From Verrucomicrobiota bacterium (GTDB lineage: Bacteria > Verrucomicrobiota > Verrucomicrobiia > Limisphaerales > Pedosphaeraceae), in NCBI GenBank assembly GCA_021325145.1, contig JAJPHR010000102.1, forward strand, positions 1 through 64,000: a stretch of 64,000 nt of DNA, written 5' to 3'. A program made the position numbers and the translations under genes. Shown one piece after another: positions 24,228 through 33,173 of this stretch (position 1 is the stretch's first letter; the number at the start of each line of letters is the position of its first letter). Below the pieces are notes generated by a model. The model did not search any database and was not told the origin of the DNA. It saw nothing but the letters and a program-made list of their open reading frames with translations.

Positions 24228-25016
24228 TTAGAATTCAAATTGGAACTGAGTTACTACCCCCCAAGCCTCAGTGTGTCGATTGAGTCCGATGGGAACCACC
24301 GCCCCAGCGGAGAACCGGTCGGAAAAGAGATATTTGAAACCAGGAGCGACAGCCGCGTGATTGGGACGGCCGCAATCGCCGTTGATTTCGGTAAGCAGGT
24401 AGAGGTTGCGCCTATAAACAGGGACCGCTGCCGCCCAATTGTAAATCCAAGCGGCTTTCCTCTCGCCAGTCACGTGTTTCGACCAGCCGACGTCGCCTTG
24501 CACCAGCAAAGGCCCGAACTCCTTGAGAAGCGCGACATACGGCGTCAACCCGTATGCGCCTTCACCGAGTCCGAGACTGTGATCGCCCGTTGGAAACATG
24601 GTTTGGACTCCAAAGACGACGGCAGGAGTATCTGAACTTGGCCGGACTGCCAGGAATTTGAGTCGGGCAGAAATATCCCCCAAACCATGTTGTTGGTCAG
24701 CCGCCTCCTTCTGATAAGCGAAAGGAACGTTTACCGTGGCGCCAATCCTCTCGATGAGACCGAAGCAAGCCTCGACATAGGGTAAACTCCCGTTCGCTTC
24801 ACTGCCTCTCTGGCGATATTCTGTGCCAAGTCGCAACGTCAATTCCCCAGGTTCGTCTGGCAAAACCTCTTCAGTGATGATGGGGTTTATGAAATGCAAT
24901 TCGGTATGGTTGGTTTCGGCTGCGAAAGCCACGTTGACTGGAACTGCAACGACCGCAATTAAGCAGCCGAATATCGAACATCCCGACAACAACCATCGAT
25001 TCTTAAAGTCGCTCAT
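24228..25016 (-). CDS. Outer-membrane beta-barrel, MetA-pathway-of-phenol-degradation (PF13557)-like transporter
   Basis: With the start at 25016 the product has 262 residues and a signal peptide ending at VNVAFAAE. The remainder is alternating-hydrophobicity beta-strand sequence: LRLGTEYRQRGSE, ATVNVPFAYQKE, GLGDISARLKFLA, VVFGVQTMFPTGD, and the final aromatic-ended strand WGVVTQFQFEF. This is the pattern of the PF13557 putative transporters, often found in metal-efflux clusters. The upstream gene on the same strand is a Cys/His-rich exported protein, which supports such a context. An ATG 24 bases further upstream is also possible. Confidence 0.72.
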   Translation of the reverse strand: MSDFKNRWLLSGCSIFGCLIAVVAVPVNVAFAAETNHTELHFINPIITEEVLPDEPGELTLRLGTEYRQRGSEANGSLPYVEACFGLIERIGATVNVPFAYQKEAADQQHGLGDISARLKFLAVRPSSDTPAVVFGVQTMFPTGDHSLGLGEGAYGLTPYVALLKEFGPLLVQGDVGWSKHVTGERKAAWIYNWAAAVPVYRRNLYLLTEINGDCGRPNHAAVAPGFKYLFSDRFSAGAVVPIGLNRHTEAWGVVTQFQFEF

Positions 25017-25135
25017 GTTAGCAATTCGTCTTGGGGTCATTCTTTTTTAATGGAGAGGAGGAAGGCTCCAAATCGCACACACTTTTGTGTGAGCATTTGC
25101 TCAACAATTCGGAAATCCTCAGGCCGAGGGCTTAT

Positions 25136-25513
25136 TTACGAAGCGGCAGAAGGGGCACGTGGCCGTCCGGTGGCGCGCATGGAGAATTGCCAGGCCGTGA
25201 CGGATTTGGGAGGTGGAAGGGCGGGGCGGGGCGACCTTGGCACTGCCGCGAATACGGCGGTTTGCAGCAATTCGAGAGAGAAGAACAATACGCTACTCAT
25301 CGCCGGGATCGCGATGTCACTGCTTTCGGAAATGAATCCTCCTGAGAAAAGAATACTGCAAATACAGTGATCGGGATGCGCAGGTGCGTGACCCGATCCT
25401 TCGCCCGCGTCATCGCAGCACGGCGTCCCGACGGAATGGGCGTGGCAACTGAGAGTGCATGACGCCCAAAGCATCAATACCGCCAGCGCCACGACTGCTT
25501 TCCAGTGGTTCAC
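25136..25513 (-). CDS. Small exported Cys/His-rich protein, possibly metal-related
   Basis: The product has 125 residues and an N-terminal export signal (AVVALAVLMLWASCTLSC). A Cys/His cluster follows: CHAHSVGTPCCDDAGEG, then HAPAHPDHCICSILFSGG. A second hydrophobic stretch (SSVLFFSLELLQTAVFAAV) precedes a Pro/Arg-rich tail. The clustered Cys and His suggest metal binding in the periplasm. It sits 119 bp upstream of the PF13557-like gene on the same strand. No known domain was recognised and no efflux pump is present in the window. Confidence 0.6.
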   Translation of the reverse strand: MNHWKAVVALAVLMLWASCTLSCHAHSVGTPCCDDAGEGSGHAPAHPDHCICSILFSGGFISESSDIAIPAMSSVLFFSLELLQTAVFAAVPRSPRPALPPPKSVTAWQFSMRATGRPRAPSAAS

Positions 25514-25879
25514 GTCTGTGATTGATAGCGCCCGAACGGGAAATGCTCAAGCCAATTCCAAACCGGTTGCTTTACGACGGCATCGAACTGAGGGAAGCAG
25601 CACTAGCCAAAACGCAGCCAGTCCGACATCGACCCGCCACTCGATCATCTGTCGGCCTTCCTGCAGGCGCTCGGCCGATAGTCCCTCAACCCGGCAAAAC
25701 GATCCCGCCCGATTTCATTAACCCCTTGTTTCAATTAAGACCAGCGCCCGAAACTCCCAACCGTTTTAACGGTTTCTCTTCCGTCACCCGGCGCATACAC
25801 TCGTGAAACCTTTAAATCGCTATCACTACCAACCCGCTCCGCTAACTCCCTCATGGAAGCGAGTCCGCAAGCCACTCGC
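25514..25879. other. Intergenic region with no supported feature
   Basis: About 366 bases between the Cys/His-rich gene (reading leftwards) and the end of the aldo/keto reductase gene. No convincing gene, repeat or RNA was seen. It may hold the promoter for the metal-related pair, but no hexamers stand out. Confidence 0.4.
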
Positions 25880-26905
25880 TCATCTCCTCTGAACCCGCTC
25901 AAACATCCCCCCATGCAGGAATTCGCGAACTTCCTTGCGGTGCAGAAAATCCAGCGGGAACCCAAGTTCGATCCGGCTGACTTCATCCAAACGCGCGACA
26001 TGCCTGGCGTCGAGCGACCAGTCGAGGCAATGCATATTATCCTCGAACTGTGAAAACTTCCGGGCGCCAATGATCGGGATCACCCCTGCCCTGGCGCGCA
26101 GCCAATTGAGCGCCACCTGCGCCGGGGATTTGCCGGCTTCCTTTGCCACCTCCACCACCGCGTTGGCGATGGCCAGGTTCCGCTCCGACTGCTTTTGAAA
26201 CGAAGGCGCTTTCTCCAGGCGCTTCTCCTCGGTGGAGACCTTGGCGTATTTCCCGGTCAACAACCCGCTCGCCAGCGGCGACCACGCTGTGACGCCCACA
26301 CCGAGCGCATCGGCCATTGGCAGGAGTTCGCGTTCGGGCGTGCGCTCAATCAGGTTGTACTCGATTTGCAGTCCCACGAACGGCGTCCACCCCCGGCATT
26401 CGGCCAGCGTGTTGGCCCGGGCGATCCACCACGCGGGCGCGTCCGAAATACCCACATACAGCACCTTGCCCGCGCGCACGACGTCATCCAGGCCGCGCAT
26501 GACTTCTTCGATTGGCGTCAGCTCGTCCCACGCGTGCACCCAATACAGGTCCACATAATCCGTGCCGAGCCGTTTCAAGGAGCCGTGCAAAGCCTCGACC
26601 ATGTGTTTGCGATGATTGCCGCCGCCGTTCGGATCACCGGGTTTGCTGTTGAACGAATATTTGGTGGCAATGACAAACCGTTCGCGGTCCGACGCGGCAA
26701 ATTCGCCCACCATCCTTTCACTCGTACCGTTCGTGTAACCGTCCGCCGTGTCAATGAAGTTCCCGCCCGCCGCCGCAAAGCGGTCGAACATTTTGCGGCT
26801 CTCGTCCTTGTTCGCGCCCCAGCCCCAATCTTCGCCGAAAGTCATGGTGCCAAGCGAGATTTCCGAAACCCGCAAGCCGGATTTCCCAAGCAGTTTATAG
26901 TTCAT
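25880..26905 (-). CDS. Aldo/keto reductase
   Basis: From the ATG at 26905 the product has 341 residues, starting MNYKLLGKSGLRVSEISLGTM, the usual start of the family. The catalytic tetrad is visible: Asp and Tyr in DTADGYTNG, Lys in IATKYSF, His in YWVHAWD. The C-terminal NADPH-binding part shows IPIIGARKFSQFEDN. It reduces aldehydes or ketones, substrate unknown; the sequence is closest in feel to the YajO/Tas-like AKR group. An upstream extension to 26959 runs against the family start and is rejected. Confidence 0.92.
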   Translation of the reverse strand: MNYKLLGKSGLRVSEISLGTMTFGEDWGWGANKDESRKMFDRFAAAGGNFIDTADGYTNGTSERMVGEFAASDRERFVIATKYSFNSKPGDPNGGGNHRKHMVEALHGSLKRLGTDYVDLYWVHAWDELTPIEEVMRGLDDVVRAGKVLYVGISDAPAWWIARANTLAECRGWTPFVGLQIEYNLIERTPERELLPMADALGVGVTAWSPLASGLLTGKYAKVSTEEKRLEKAPSFQKQSERNLAIANAVVEVAKEAGKSPAQVALNWLRARAGVIPIIGARKFSQFEDNMHCLDWSLDARHVARLDEVSRIELGFPLDFLHRKEVREFLHGGMFERVQRR

Positions 26906-27276
26906 AATCGGATTTGGTTTTGCTGTTGAATCCCCAGTCCCAAGCACCTTACCACACAACCGCGCCCCGGGAGAGGCGTATTTGCTGAGAGCCCATCTCG
27001 GTAGGGCGCGTCACTCCGTGCGCGCCGACGGCAGGCAGAGAACTGCCATCCCTACCGAGACGGGTCCTTAGCCTGGTTGGGACGGTGCGTTGCGCCCCGC
27101 CTCTCATGCACCACTCCAAAAAGTGTAACACATGTGTTGAGTCTAAATTGTCACCTATGTGATGAGTCCGTGCCCAGCGCGATGTCCCTACCCTGCGTGG
27201 CTGACGCCTTATCATCGACCGGGCGCGCTTGACGCCGACCCGCCACTTTGCATACTGGGACAAACCACGCTGAAAA
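26906..27276. other. Intergenic region holding a dispersed repeat
   Basis: Non-coding apart from the palindromic repeat at 26992-27064. Around 27118-27165 the text TGTAACACATGTGTTGAGTC and TCACCTATGTGATGAGTC forms two imperfect direct copies of a TGTGxTGAGTC unit. No gene is supported. Confidence 0.45.
26992..27064. repeat. Palindromic dispersed repeat, copy 2
   Basis: Begins CCCATCTCGGTAGGG and ends CCCTACCGAGACGGG, an inverted pair of about 13 matching bases. Its inner part GGCGCGTCACTCCGTGCGCG is the reverse complement of the core of the element at 109-181. Same length class (73 bases). Confidence 0.8.
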
Positions 27277-27960
27277 ATGAAACCGAGTTGCCACCTGAAA
27301 TTTGGGTCCTTGTTCACCCTGTGTTTGGCCTGGCTGGCTGCAACCCCGGCCAACGCCCAGGCGCAACCCCTCTCCCTGTTTGACGGCAAGTCTCTCGACG
27401 GCTGGGCTCAATTCCCCACCAACTCGTGGGAAGTCAAAGACGGCGTCATGGCCAGCCTGGGCGCCGGCCGGGGCGTGATCTACACGACCAACGATTACAG
27501 CCGTTACCGGCTCACATTCACCATGAGGCATGTCTCCGGGCAACCGGATCACCAGGCCTGCGTGCTGATCTTTTGCGCCCGTCCGCCCGAGGGAGAGAAA
27601 GGCCTGGACGCGCTGGGTGGCATCCAGTTCCAAGTCCCCAACGGCGGGCACTGGGATTACCGCAAAGGACACAATAATGCCGCCAACGATGAGTTCACCC
27701 GCTTGACCAACCCCAAGTTCAACCCGCACGAATGGAGCCGCGTCGAAATTCTCGTCGATGCCACGACCGGAACCGCCCGCATGGCCGTCGCCCAGCCGGT
27801 GTCGAGCAAAGCCGTCGAAGTCCTCGATTTCAAAGACCCCACGGCAGGCCGGACTGGCCCAATCGCCTGGCAAATGCACAACAAAGGCCTGTTTGACGAA
27901 TACAAGGACGTGCAAATCGAGGTCAATCCAGCCACGGATGACTTGATTACGGTCAAATGA
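27277..27960 (+). CDS. DUF1080 (3-keto-disaccharide hydrolase-like) secreted protein
   Basis: The 227-residue product has a signal peptide (GSLFTLCLAWLAATPANAQA) and a DUF1080 domain from about residue 32: SLFDGKSLDGWAQFPTN, WEVKDGVMASLG, YTTNDYSRYRLTFTMRHV, and QMHNKGLFDEYKDVQIEVNP at the C-terminus, the characteristic end strand of the family. These proteins act on or bind 3-keto-glycosides outside the cytoplasm. It stands alone between a repeat and the YaeQ gene. It is a second, divergent member besides the lipoprotein at 9.9 kb. Confidence 0.88.
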   Translation: MKPSCHLKFGSLFTLCLAWLAATPANAQAQPLSLFDGKSLDGWAQFPTNSWEVKDGVMASLGAGRGVIYTTNDYSRYRLTFTMRHVSGQPDHQACVLIFCARPPEGEKGLDALGGIQFQVPNGGHWDYRKGHNNAANDEFTRLTNPKFNPHEWSRVEILVDATTGTARMAVAQPVSSKAVEVLDFKDPTAGRTGPIAWQMHNKGLFDEYKDVQIEVNPATDDLITVK

Positions 27961-28028
27961 GAGATGCAGGGTTATCGAAGCACTTGTCTGGAAGGCACGA
28001 TTAGCCTCCCGTGTGGAGTCCCGCCGTT

Positions 28029-28080
28029 GAGCTGGAGACTTGGAGCTTTTCTGAAGCTTGGTGCTTGATGGTTGGAGCTT
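28029..28080. repeat. TGGAGCTT-type dispersed element (half copy)
   Basis: The string TTGGAGCTTTTCTGAAGCTTGG is nearly the same as TTTGGAGCTTTTCTGGAGCT at 45654-45673. The element reads as overlapping TTGGAGCTT/GGTGCTTG units. It lies just upstream of the YaeQ gene. Confidence 0.6.
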
Positions 28081-28120
28081 GCTGCCGCGTCTGTTATTCA
28101 ATGGCAGACGGGCATCCTGC

Positions 28121-28669
28121 ATGAGCACGAAGTACAGCTTCCATCTTCAAAGCCAGGATCGGCAGCGCGAGTTGCCGCACAAGATCATTCTGGGCCGGCA
28201 GGACACCGAAACCACCGTCCACGTGGTCTTAAAATTTCTCGGTTATCTAATCTTCTTTCGCGAGCGGTTGCAAATCGAGGCCAGGCTGGAAACAGTCAGC
28301 ATCCCTTTCGTGCCGGATTTGATCCAACTTGATTATGAATTGCGCCCCAAACTCTGGATCGAGTGCGGGGAATGTGGCGTCAGCAAATTACACAAGCTGG
28401 CCGTCAAGGCGTCCGAAGCCGAGATCTGGATCGTGAAGCGCTCGCCCGCCGCCGCCCAGCACCTCTTCGAAGCCATGGCCAGGGAGGAACTGCGCCGGGG
28501 CCGCTACCAGATCATCGGGTTGGATGCGGCGATGGTCGAGGAGATGTGCGGACTACTCGCGCCACGCAACGAACTGCTTTGGGTGAGCGGCACCTGGGAC
28601 CCGCCCAATCTGCAATTCGATTTCAACGGCCTCTGGTTCGACGCGCCCTTCACCGTGTTGCGGTATTAG
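28121..28669 (+). CDS. YaeQ family protein
   Basis: The ATG at 28121 gives 182 residues starting MSTKYSFHLQSQDRQRELP. Family features are GRQDTETTVHVVLKFLGYLIFF, PDLIQLDYELRPKLWIECGE, the LHKLAVKASEAEIWIVKRS core and the C-terminal DFNGLWFDAP. YaeQ proteins have a PD-(D/E)xK nuclease-like fold; the acidic residues D-L-I-Q and E-x-G sit at expected places, but activity is not known. A longer non-ATG start would begin in the TGGAGCTT repeat and is rejected. Confidence 0.88.
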   Translation: MSTKYSFHLQSQDRQRELPHKIILGRQDTETTVHVVLKFLGYLIFFRERLQIEARLETVSIPFVPDLIQLDYELRPKLWIECGECGVSKLHKLAVKASEAEIWIVKRSPAAAQHLFEAMAREELRRGRYQIIGLDAAMVEEMCGLLAPRNELLWVSGTWDPPNLQFDFNGLWFDAPFTVLRY

Positions 28670-28795
28670 AGCCGGTCGAACCGAACAAGGTGTGAAACGA
28701 ACCGGAACAAGCCTTGTCCAATTACCTGCGAGTTCCCTTTCCGCTTGCTTCCGCGGCGGAAATCGTCGATTATAACTATCAATTCGCTTTGGAGC

Positions 28796-31552
28796 ATGAA
28801 AGGCAGCTTGAAGATTATCCCGGCCGTAACCGGCCTTGCCTTGCTTGCGTTCAGTGCGCTGGCGGACAAGGTCGATTTTAACCGAGACGTCCTGCCGATT
28901 CTATCCACGCAGTGTTTCGAGTGTCACGGTCCGGACGCCGGGCATCGGAAGGCCAATCTTCGCCTCGATGTGCGCGAGGGCGCCCTGGCCAAACGGGACT
29001 CGCGCCCGGCCATCGTCCCGGGCCAGCCACAAGCCAGCGAACTCATCACGCGGCTCACGGCCACTAATCCCGATGATCGCATGCCGCCGGCCAACAAGGG
29101 AGGGCCACTGTCCGCGAATCAAATTGGATTGTTCCGGCGCTGGATTGCGGAGGGTGCGGGGTACTCGCCGCATTGGGCGTTCACAGCGCCGCAGCGGCCA
29201 GCGTTGCCCAAGGTTCATGATGCCAGGTGGGCGAAAACTCCCATCGACCGCTTCGTGCTGAACCGGTTGGAGCAGGAGAAATTGAAGCCGGCCGGGCAGG
29301 CGTCGCGTGAAATCCTGATTCGCCGGGCGACTTTGGATTTGACCGGCTTGCCGCCCACGCCGGAGGAAATCGACGCTTTCGTCATGGATCACTCACCGGA
29401 AGCGTACGAAAAGCTGGTTGATCGCCTGCTGGCCTCGCCGCATTACGGCGAACGCTGGGGGCGGCATTGGCTGGATGTGGCGCGCTACGCGGATTCAGGC
29501 GGGTTCGAGACGGACATTTTCTTCGGGCACGCGTGGCGGTACCGCGATTACGTGATTCAGTCCTTCAACGCGGACAAGCCGTTCGACCGGTTCATCAAGG
29601 AACAGATTGCGGGCGATGAGTTGTATCCGCAGGACCAGGAGGCGGTGATTGCCACGAGCCTGTACACCACGGGACCTGTCCTGGAAGAATCCGCCATGGT
29701 CAAGGGCAAGCTCGAGTATGATCTGTTTACCGACGCTGTGGACACGACCGGCTCGGCTTTTCTCGGCTTGACAGTGGGATGCGCGCGCTGCCACGACCAC
29801 AAATACGATCCCATTTCGCAGAAGGATTATTTTGCCATGCAGGCGATTTTCTCCGCGAGCGACCAGTTCGATTTCGGTCCGGACGGGAAGAAGATCAGCG
29901 GAGAGGCGGCGGTGAAGAATACGCTGACGCAGTTCGAACTCGAACAGGCCAAGACCCGGGTGCGCCGTGAGCGCGACCCGGCTTTGCGCGAAGCCGCTTT
30001 GCGCCAGGTGGGTGATTATTTCATCCAGAAGGACAAGGACCTGGCCGCGCGCGTCGAGCAATCGCGCCGGTACCTGGCACTGGCCAGGGTGCGGGAGGAA
30101 TATCAACCGGCGCTGGCGGAGGTCGGGATTGGGCCGAGCGCTCACAGTGCCAATGCCGTTCAAAGCGCCGAGGTAAAACTCGCGGTCCAACTCGCGACGG
30201 CGGACAATGCCGCCGGCAATAATGCCGACGAGCAGGACGCGGACGGGAACCAGGCGGAAAAGGAGCAGGAAACATTTTACGCGCCTTCCGGAGATAAGCG
30301 GGATGATTTGCTCTACGAAATCGGGTACCGAATGCTTGATTTGGGCAGCAAGCGTACGCGCCAGGAATACAATAAACTGCTGACGCCGCGTGAGAAGCGC
30401 CGCTTCCTCATCGCGTACGGCAAGGAGAACCTCGAACTGCAAAAGCCCGCCAATTTGATTGAGGACGTGGATGCTTTGCGCAGTGACATTGGGAAGCAAC
30501 ACTGCGCGGAAGATTCGGAAATTCCCATGCGCGTGCTGGCCCATCGGGAAAAGCCGCTCGAAACCCGGGTGTTGAATCACGGTGATTTGGACAACTGGGG
30601 CGACCTCGTGAAACCGGCGTTCCCCGCCAGCCTTGCTCGTGGCGCGACCCTCGCCGGCCAACCGCCGGACCAATGGCGCGCGACGCTCGCCAATTGGATT
30701 GCCTCCGAAAAAAATCCGCTGACCGCGCGAGTCATCGTGAATCGCTTGTGGCAATGGCATTTCGGCGAGGGCCTGGTTCGCACGCCGAATGATTTTGGCA
30801 CGCGCGGCGATCGGCCGACCCACCCGGAACTCCTGGATTGGCTGGCGGTCGAATTTGTCGAACACGGTTGGAGCATCAAGCATCTGAACCGGCTCATCAT
30901 GCTGTCGAGCACGTATCAAATGTCCTCGATCGCGAAGCCCAGGACGTTGGCGCGCGATCCGGATAACCGGTGGCTGACGCGGTTCCAGCCGCGCCGCCTG
31001 GAGGCCGAGGTGATTTGGGACAGCCTGCGCGCGGTGGCGGGGACGCTGAACCCGGAGATGTATGGCCTGCCGTTTGCGCCGCCGTTGGATGACCAGGAAC
31101 AGATCGGAAATTTTCGCCGTTGGCCAACCAGCACGCCCGCGGAATCAAACCGGCGGGCGGTCTATTTGTTGCTCAAGCGTTCCTTTCGCTTTCCGATGTT
31201 GAGCGCGTTCGATCTGCCGGATAATGCGGTGAGTTGCGGGCGGCGGGACACCACCACCGTGCCGAACCAGGCGCTGGCCATGTTGAACAATCGCACGATC
31301 AAGGAACAAGCGGCGGCGTTTGCCGACCGGCTCCTGCGCGAAACGCACGGGAATTTGGAGGCGGTGCCAGGGCTGGCGTGGCGTTACGCCTACGGACGGC
31401 AGATCACACCGGACGAAGCACGCGAAACCGCGCGGTTTCTCAAAGCGCAGATGGAAGCTTCGCCGGCAAAAGCCGGCGACCAGACAAAGAAAGCCATTGA
31501 AGAACTGTGCCTCGCGCTGTTTAACACGAATGAATTTATTTATGAGCAATAG
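28796..31552 (+). CDS. Cytochrome c (PSCyt1)-DUF1549-DUF1553 exported protein, cassette A
   Basis: The 918-residue product starts with a signal peptide (to about ALA at residue 23). The PSCyt1 haem site is QCFECHGPDAG (CxxCH, about residues 38-42) with the axial Met in DRMPP. DUF1549 follows (PIDRFVLNRLEQEKL, RRATLDLTGLPPTPEEID, HYGERWGRHWLDVARYAD) with a CARCHDHKYDPI motif, then DUF1553 (NPLTARVIVNRLWQWHFGEG, GDRPTHPELLDWLA, TVPNQALAMLNN). It is a periplasmic redox or scaffold protein of Planctomycetes/Verrucomicrobia; enzymatic role unproven. The DUF1501 partner gene starts 47 bp downstream. Confidence 0.93.
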   Translation: MKGSLKIIPAVTGLALLAFSALADKVDFNRDVLPILSTQCFECHGPDAGHRKANLRLDVREGALAKRDSRPAIVPGQPQASELITRLTATNPDDRMPPANKGGPLSANQIGLFRRWIAEGAGYSPHWAFTAPQRPALPKVHDARWAKTPIDRFVLNRLEQEKLKPAGQASREILIRRATLDLTGLPPTPEEIDAFVMDHSPEAYEKLVDRLLASPHYGERWGRHWLDVARYADSGGFETDIFFGHAWRYRDYVIQSFNADKPFDRFIKEQIAGDELYPQDQEAVIATSLYTTGPVLEESAMVKGKLEYDLFTDAVDTTGSAFLGLTVGCARCHDHKYDPISQKDYFAMQAIFSASDQFDFGPDGKKISGEAAVKNTLTQFELEQAKTRVRRERDPALREAALRQVGDYFIQKDKDLAARVEQSRRYLALARVREEYQPALAEVGIGPSAHSANAVQSAEVKLAVQLATADNAAGNNADEQDADGNQAEKEQETFYAPSGDKRDDLLYEIGYRMLDLGSKRTRQEYNKLLTPREKRRFLIAYGKENLELQKPANLIEDVDALRSDIGKQHCAEDSEIPMRVLAHREKPLETRVLNHGDLDNWGDLVKPAFPASLARGATLAGQPPDQWRATLANWIASEKNPLTARVIVNRLWQWHFGEGLVRTPNDFGTRGDRPTHPELLDWLAVEFVEHGWSIKHLNRLIMLSSTYQMSSIAKPRTLARDPDNRWLTRFQPRRLEAEVIWDSLRAVAGTLNPEMYGLPFAPPLDDQEQIGNFRRWPTSTPAESNRRAVYLLLKRSFRFPMLSAFDLPDNAVSCGRRDTTTVPNQALAMLNNRTIKEQAAAFADRLLRETHGNLEAVPGLAWRYAYGRQITPDEARETARFLKAQMEASPAKAGDQTKKAIEELCLALFNTNEFIYEQ

Positions 31553-31599
31553 CGATGCCATTGTGGTCGCGCTGCCCAAGCTTCGACCACGCAACCATT

Positions 31600-33054
31600 A
31601 TGAATCCTAAACCTCAGACAATCTCCCGGCGGCATTGGATCACGCGTGTCGGTTGCGGGATGGCTTCCTGGGCCCTGCTCGATTTGCTGGAGCGCGAAGG
31701 CCATGCTGAGGTATTGCGCGCGGCCGGCCCCGACCTGGGCAATCCGCTCGCGCCGAAACCGCCGCATTTTCCAGCGAAAGCGCGCTCGGTCATTTTCCTG
31801 ATGATGGCGGGCGGGCCGAGCCAAATGGAAACGTTCGATCCCAAGCCGGTGCTGAACAAACTGAACGGCAAACCAATGCCGGCGAGTTTCGGCAGCATTC
31901 AGGCCCAGTTCACGGATGTCACGGCCCAGCCGCTGCTCGGTTCCAGGCTGAATTTCCAAAAGTGCGGTCGATCCGGCATCGAAATCTCCGAGGCGTTTCC
32001 GCATCTGCAACAGCAGGCGGACAGGCTGGCCGTCATCCGGAGCTGTTACCATGAGGCGTTTAACCACTCTCCGGCGCAATATTTCCTGACGACCGGCCAA
32101 TCGCGGATGGGCTGGCCGAGTGTCGGGGCGTGGGTCACCTATGGCCTGGGCTCGGTCGCGGACAACCTGCCGGCGATGGTCGTCCTGGCTGAACCCGACG
32201 GCAAACTCAAAGGCGGCACGCCCTGCTGGGGCAACGGCTTTTTGCCCGCGATTTACCAGGGCGCGCCGGTGCAGAGCGACGGCACGCCGATTCTCTATTT
32301 GAATCGCCAGCAAGGAATCACCGAACAGGGCCAGCGACAGATTTTGAACCTGTCGCAATGGTTGAACCGCAAATTCAGCGCGGAAACTTCCTCCGCCACC
32401 GCCGAACTGGATTCACGCATCGCCTCGTATGAACTGGCGTTCCGCATGCAATCGGCCGCGCCGGAAGCGGTGGATGTTTCGAAGGAATCCGCGGCGACAA
32501 AAAAACTGTATGGACTCGATGACGACCGGACCCGGAGTTTTGGCGTGCGCTGCCTGATTGCGCGGCGATTGGTGGAACGCGGCGTGCGATTCGTGCAGGT
32601 GATCTCCGGCAGCGGCGACGCCAAAGACTGGGACCATCACGATGACGTGTACGCGGGGACGTTACGGCAGGCGAGAAAAGTGGACCAGCCCATCGCGGCG
32701 TTGATGCGCGATTTGGATGCGCGCGGATTGCTGGAACAAACGTTGATCGTCTGGTCCGGCGAATTTGGCCGCACCCCCACGTCGCAAAGCACGCTCGGAC
32801 GCGACCACAATCCCAACGGTTTCACCATGTGGATGGCCGGCGGCGGGATTCGCGGCGGGAAAGTCATCGGCGCGACGGATGATATTGGTTTGCGCGCAGT
32901 CGAGGACAAGGTGCACATCCATGATGCGCATGCGACGATTCTTTCGTTGTTGGGGTTGGATCATCGGAAATTGACTTACCTGTTCCAGGGCCGCGAGCAA
33001 CGGCTGACGGATGTGGGCGGGGCGAATGATCTGGCGGGGCGGTTGACGGCGTGA
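31600..33054 (+). CDS. DUF1501 (sulfatase-like) Tat-exported protein, cassette A
   Basis: The ATG at 31600 gives 484 residues with a twin-arginine-like N-terminus (SRRHWITRVGCGMASW). Family marks are VIFLMMAGGPSQMETFDPKP, RSGIEISEAFPHL, ARRLVERGVRFVQV, WDHHDDV, TLIVWSGEFGRTP and GRDHNPNGFTMWMAGGGIRGG. The fold is alkaline-phosphatase/sulfatase-like, with metal-ligand Asp and His in the last motifs. It follows the cytochrome-DUF1549 gene and is probably its functional partner. The activity of the family is unsettled. Confidence 0.93.
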   Translation: MNPKPQTISRRHWITRVGCGMASWALLDLLEREGHAEVLRAAGPDLGNPLAPKPPHFPAKARSVIFLMMAGGPSQMETFDPKPVLNKLNGKPMPASFGSIQAQFTDVTAQPLLGSRLNFQKCGRSGIEISEAFPHLQQQADRLAVIRSCYHEAFNHSPAQYFLTTGQSRMGWPSVGAWVTYGLGSVADNLPAMVVLAEPDGKLKGGTPCWGNGFLPAIYQGAPVQSDGTPILYLNRQQGITEQGQRQILNLSQWLNRKFSAETSSATAELDSRIASYELAFRMQSAAPEAVDVSKESAATKKLYGLDDDRTRSFGVRCLIARRLVERGVRFVQVISGSGDAKDWDHHDDVYAGTLRQARKVDQPIAALMRDLDARGLLEQTLIVWSGEFGRTPTSQSTLGRDHNPNGFTMWMAGGGIRGGKVIGATDDIGLRAVEDKVHIHDAHATILSLLGLDHRKLTYLFQGREQRLTDVGGANDLAGRLTA

Positions 33055-33139
33055 AAGCAAAGGCTTTTAAATCGTAGCCTCCTTGCGTCGGCGACTACGA
33101 ATGTTGTTTTAAACTGCCGCCACCCGGGTCTTTCCGCAC

Positions 33140-33167
33140 TCGACTCCCGTTTGTTCCGTGCTAGCTT
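33140..33167 (+). promoter_or_regulatory. Promoter-like hexamers directly upstream of a GTG start
   Basis: TCGACT (33140-33145), 16 bases, TAGCTT (33162-33167), then only six bases to the GTG at 33174. No Shine-Dalgarno is present. This arrangement predicts a leaderless transcript and mirrors that of the BamD-like gene downstream. Confidence 0.4.
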
Positions 33168-33173
33168 GGCAAG

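Noticed and set aside
29495-30919. Minus-strand open frame of 474 codons
   Set aside because: Antisense to the DUF1549/DUF1553 gene and without any domain.
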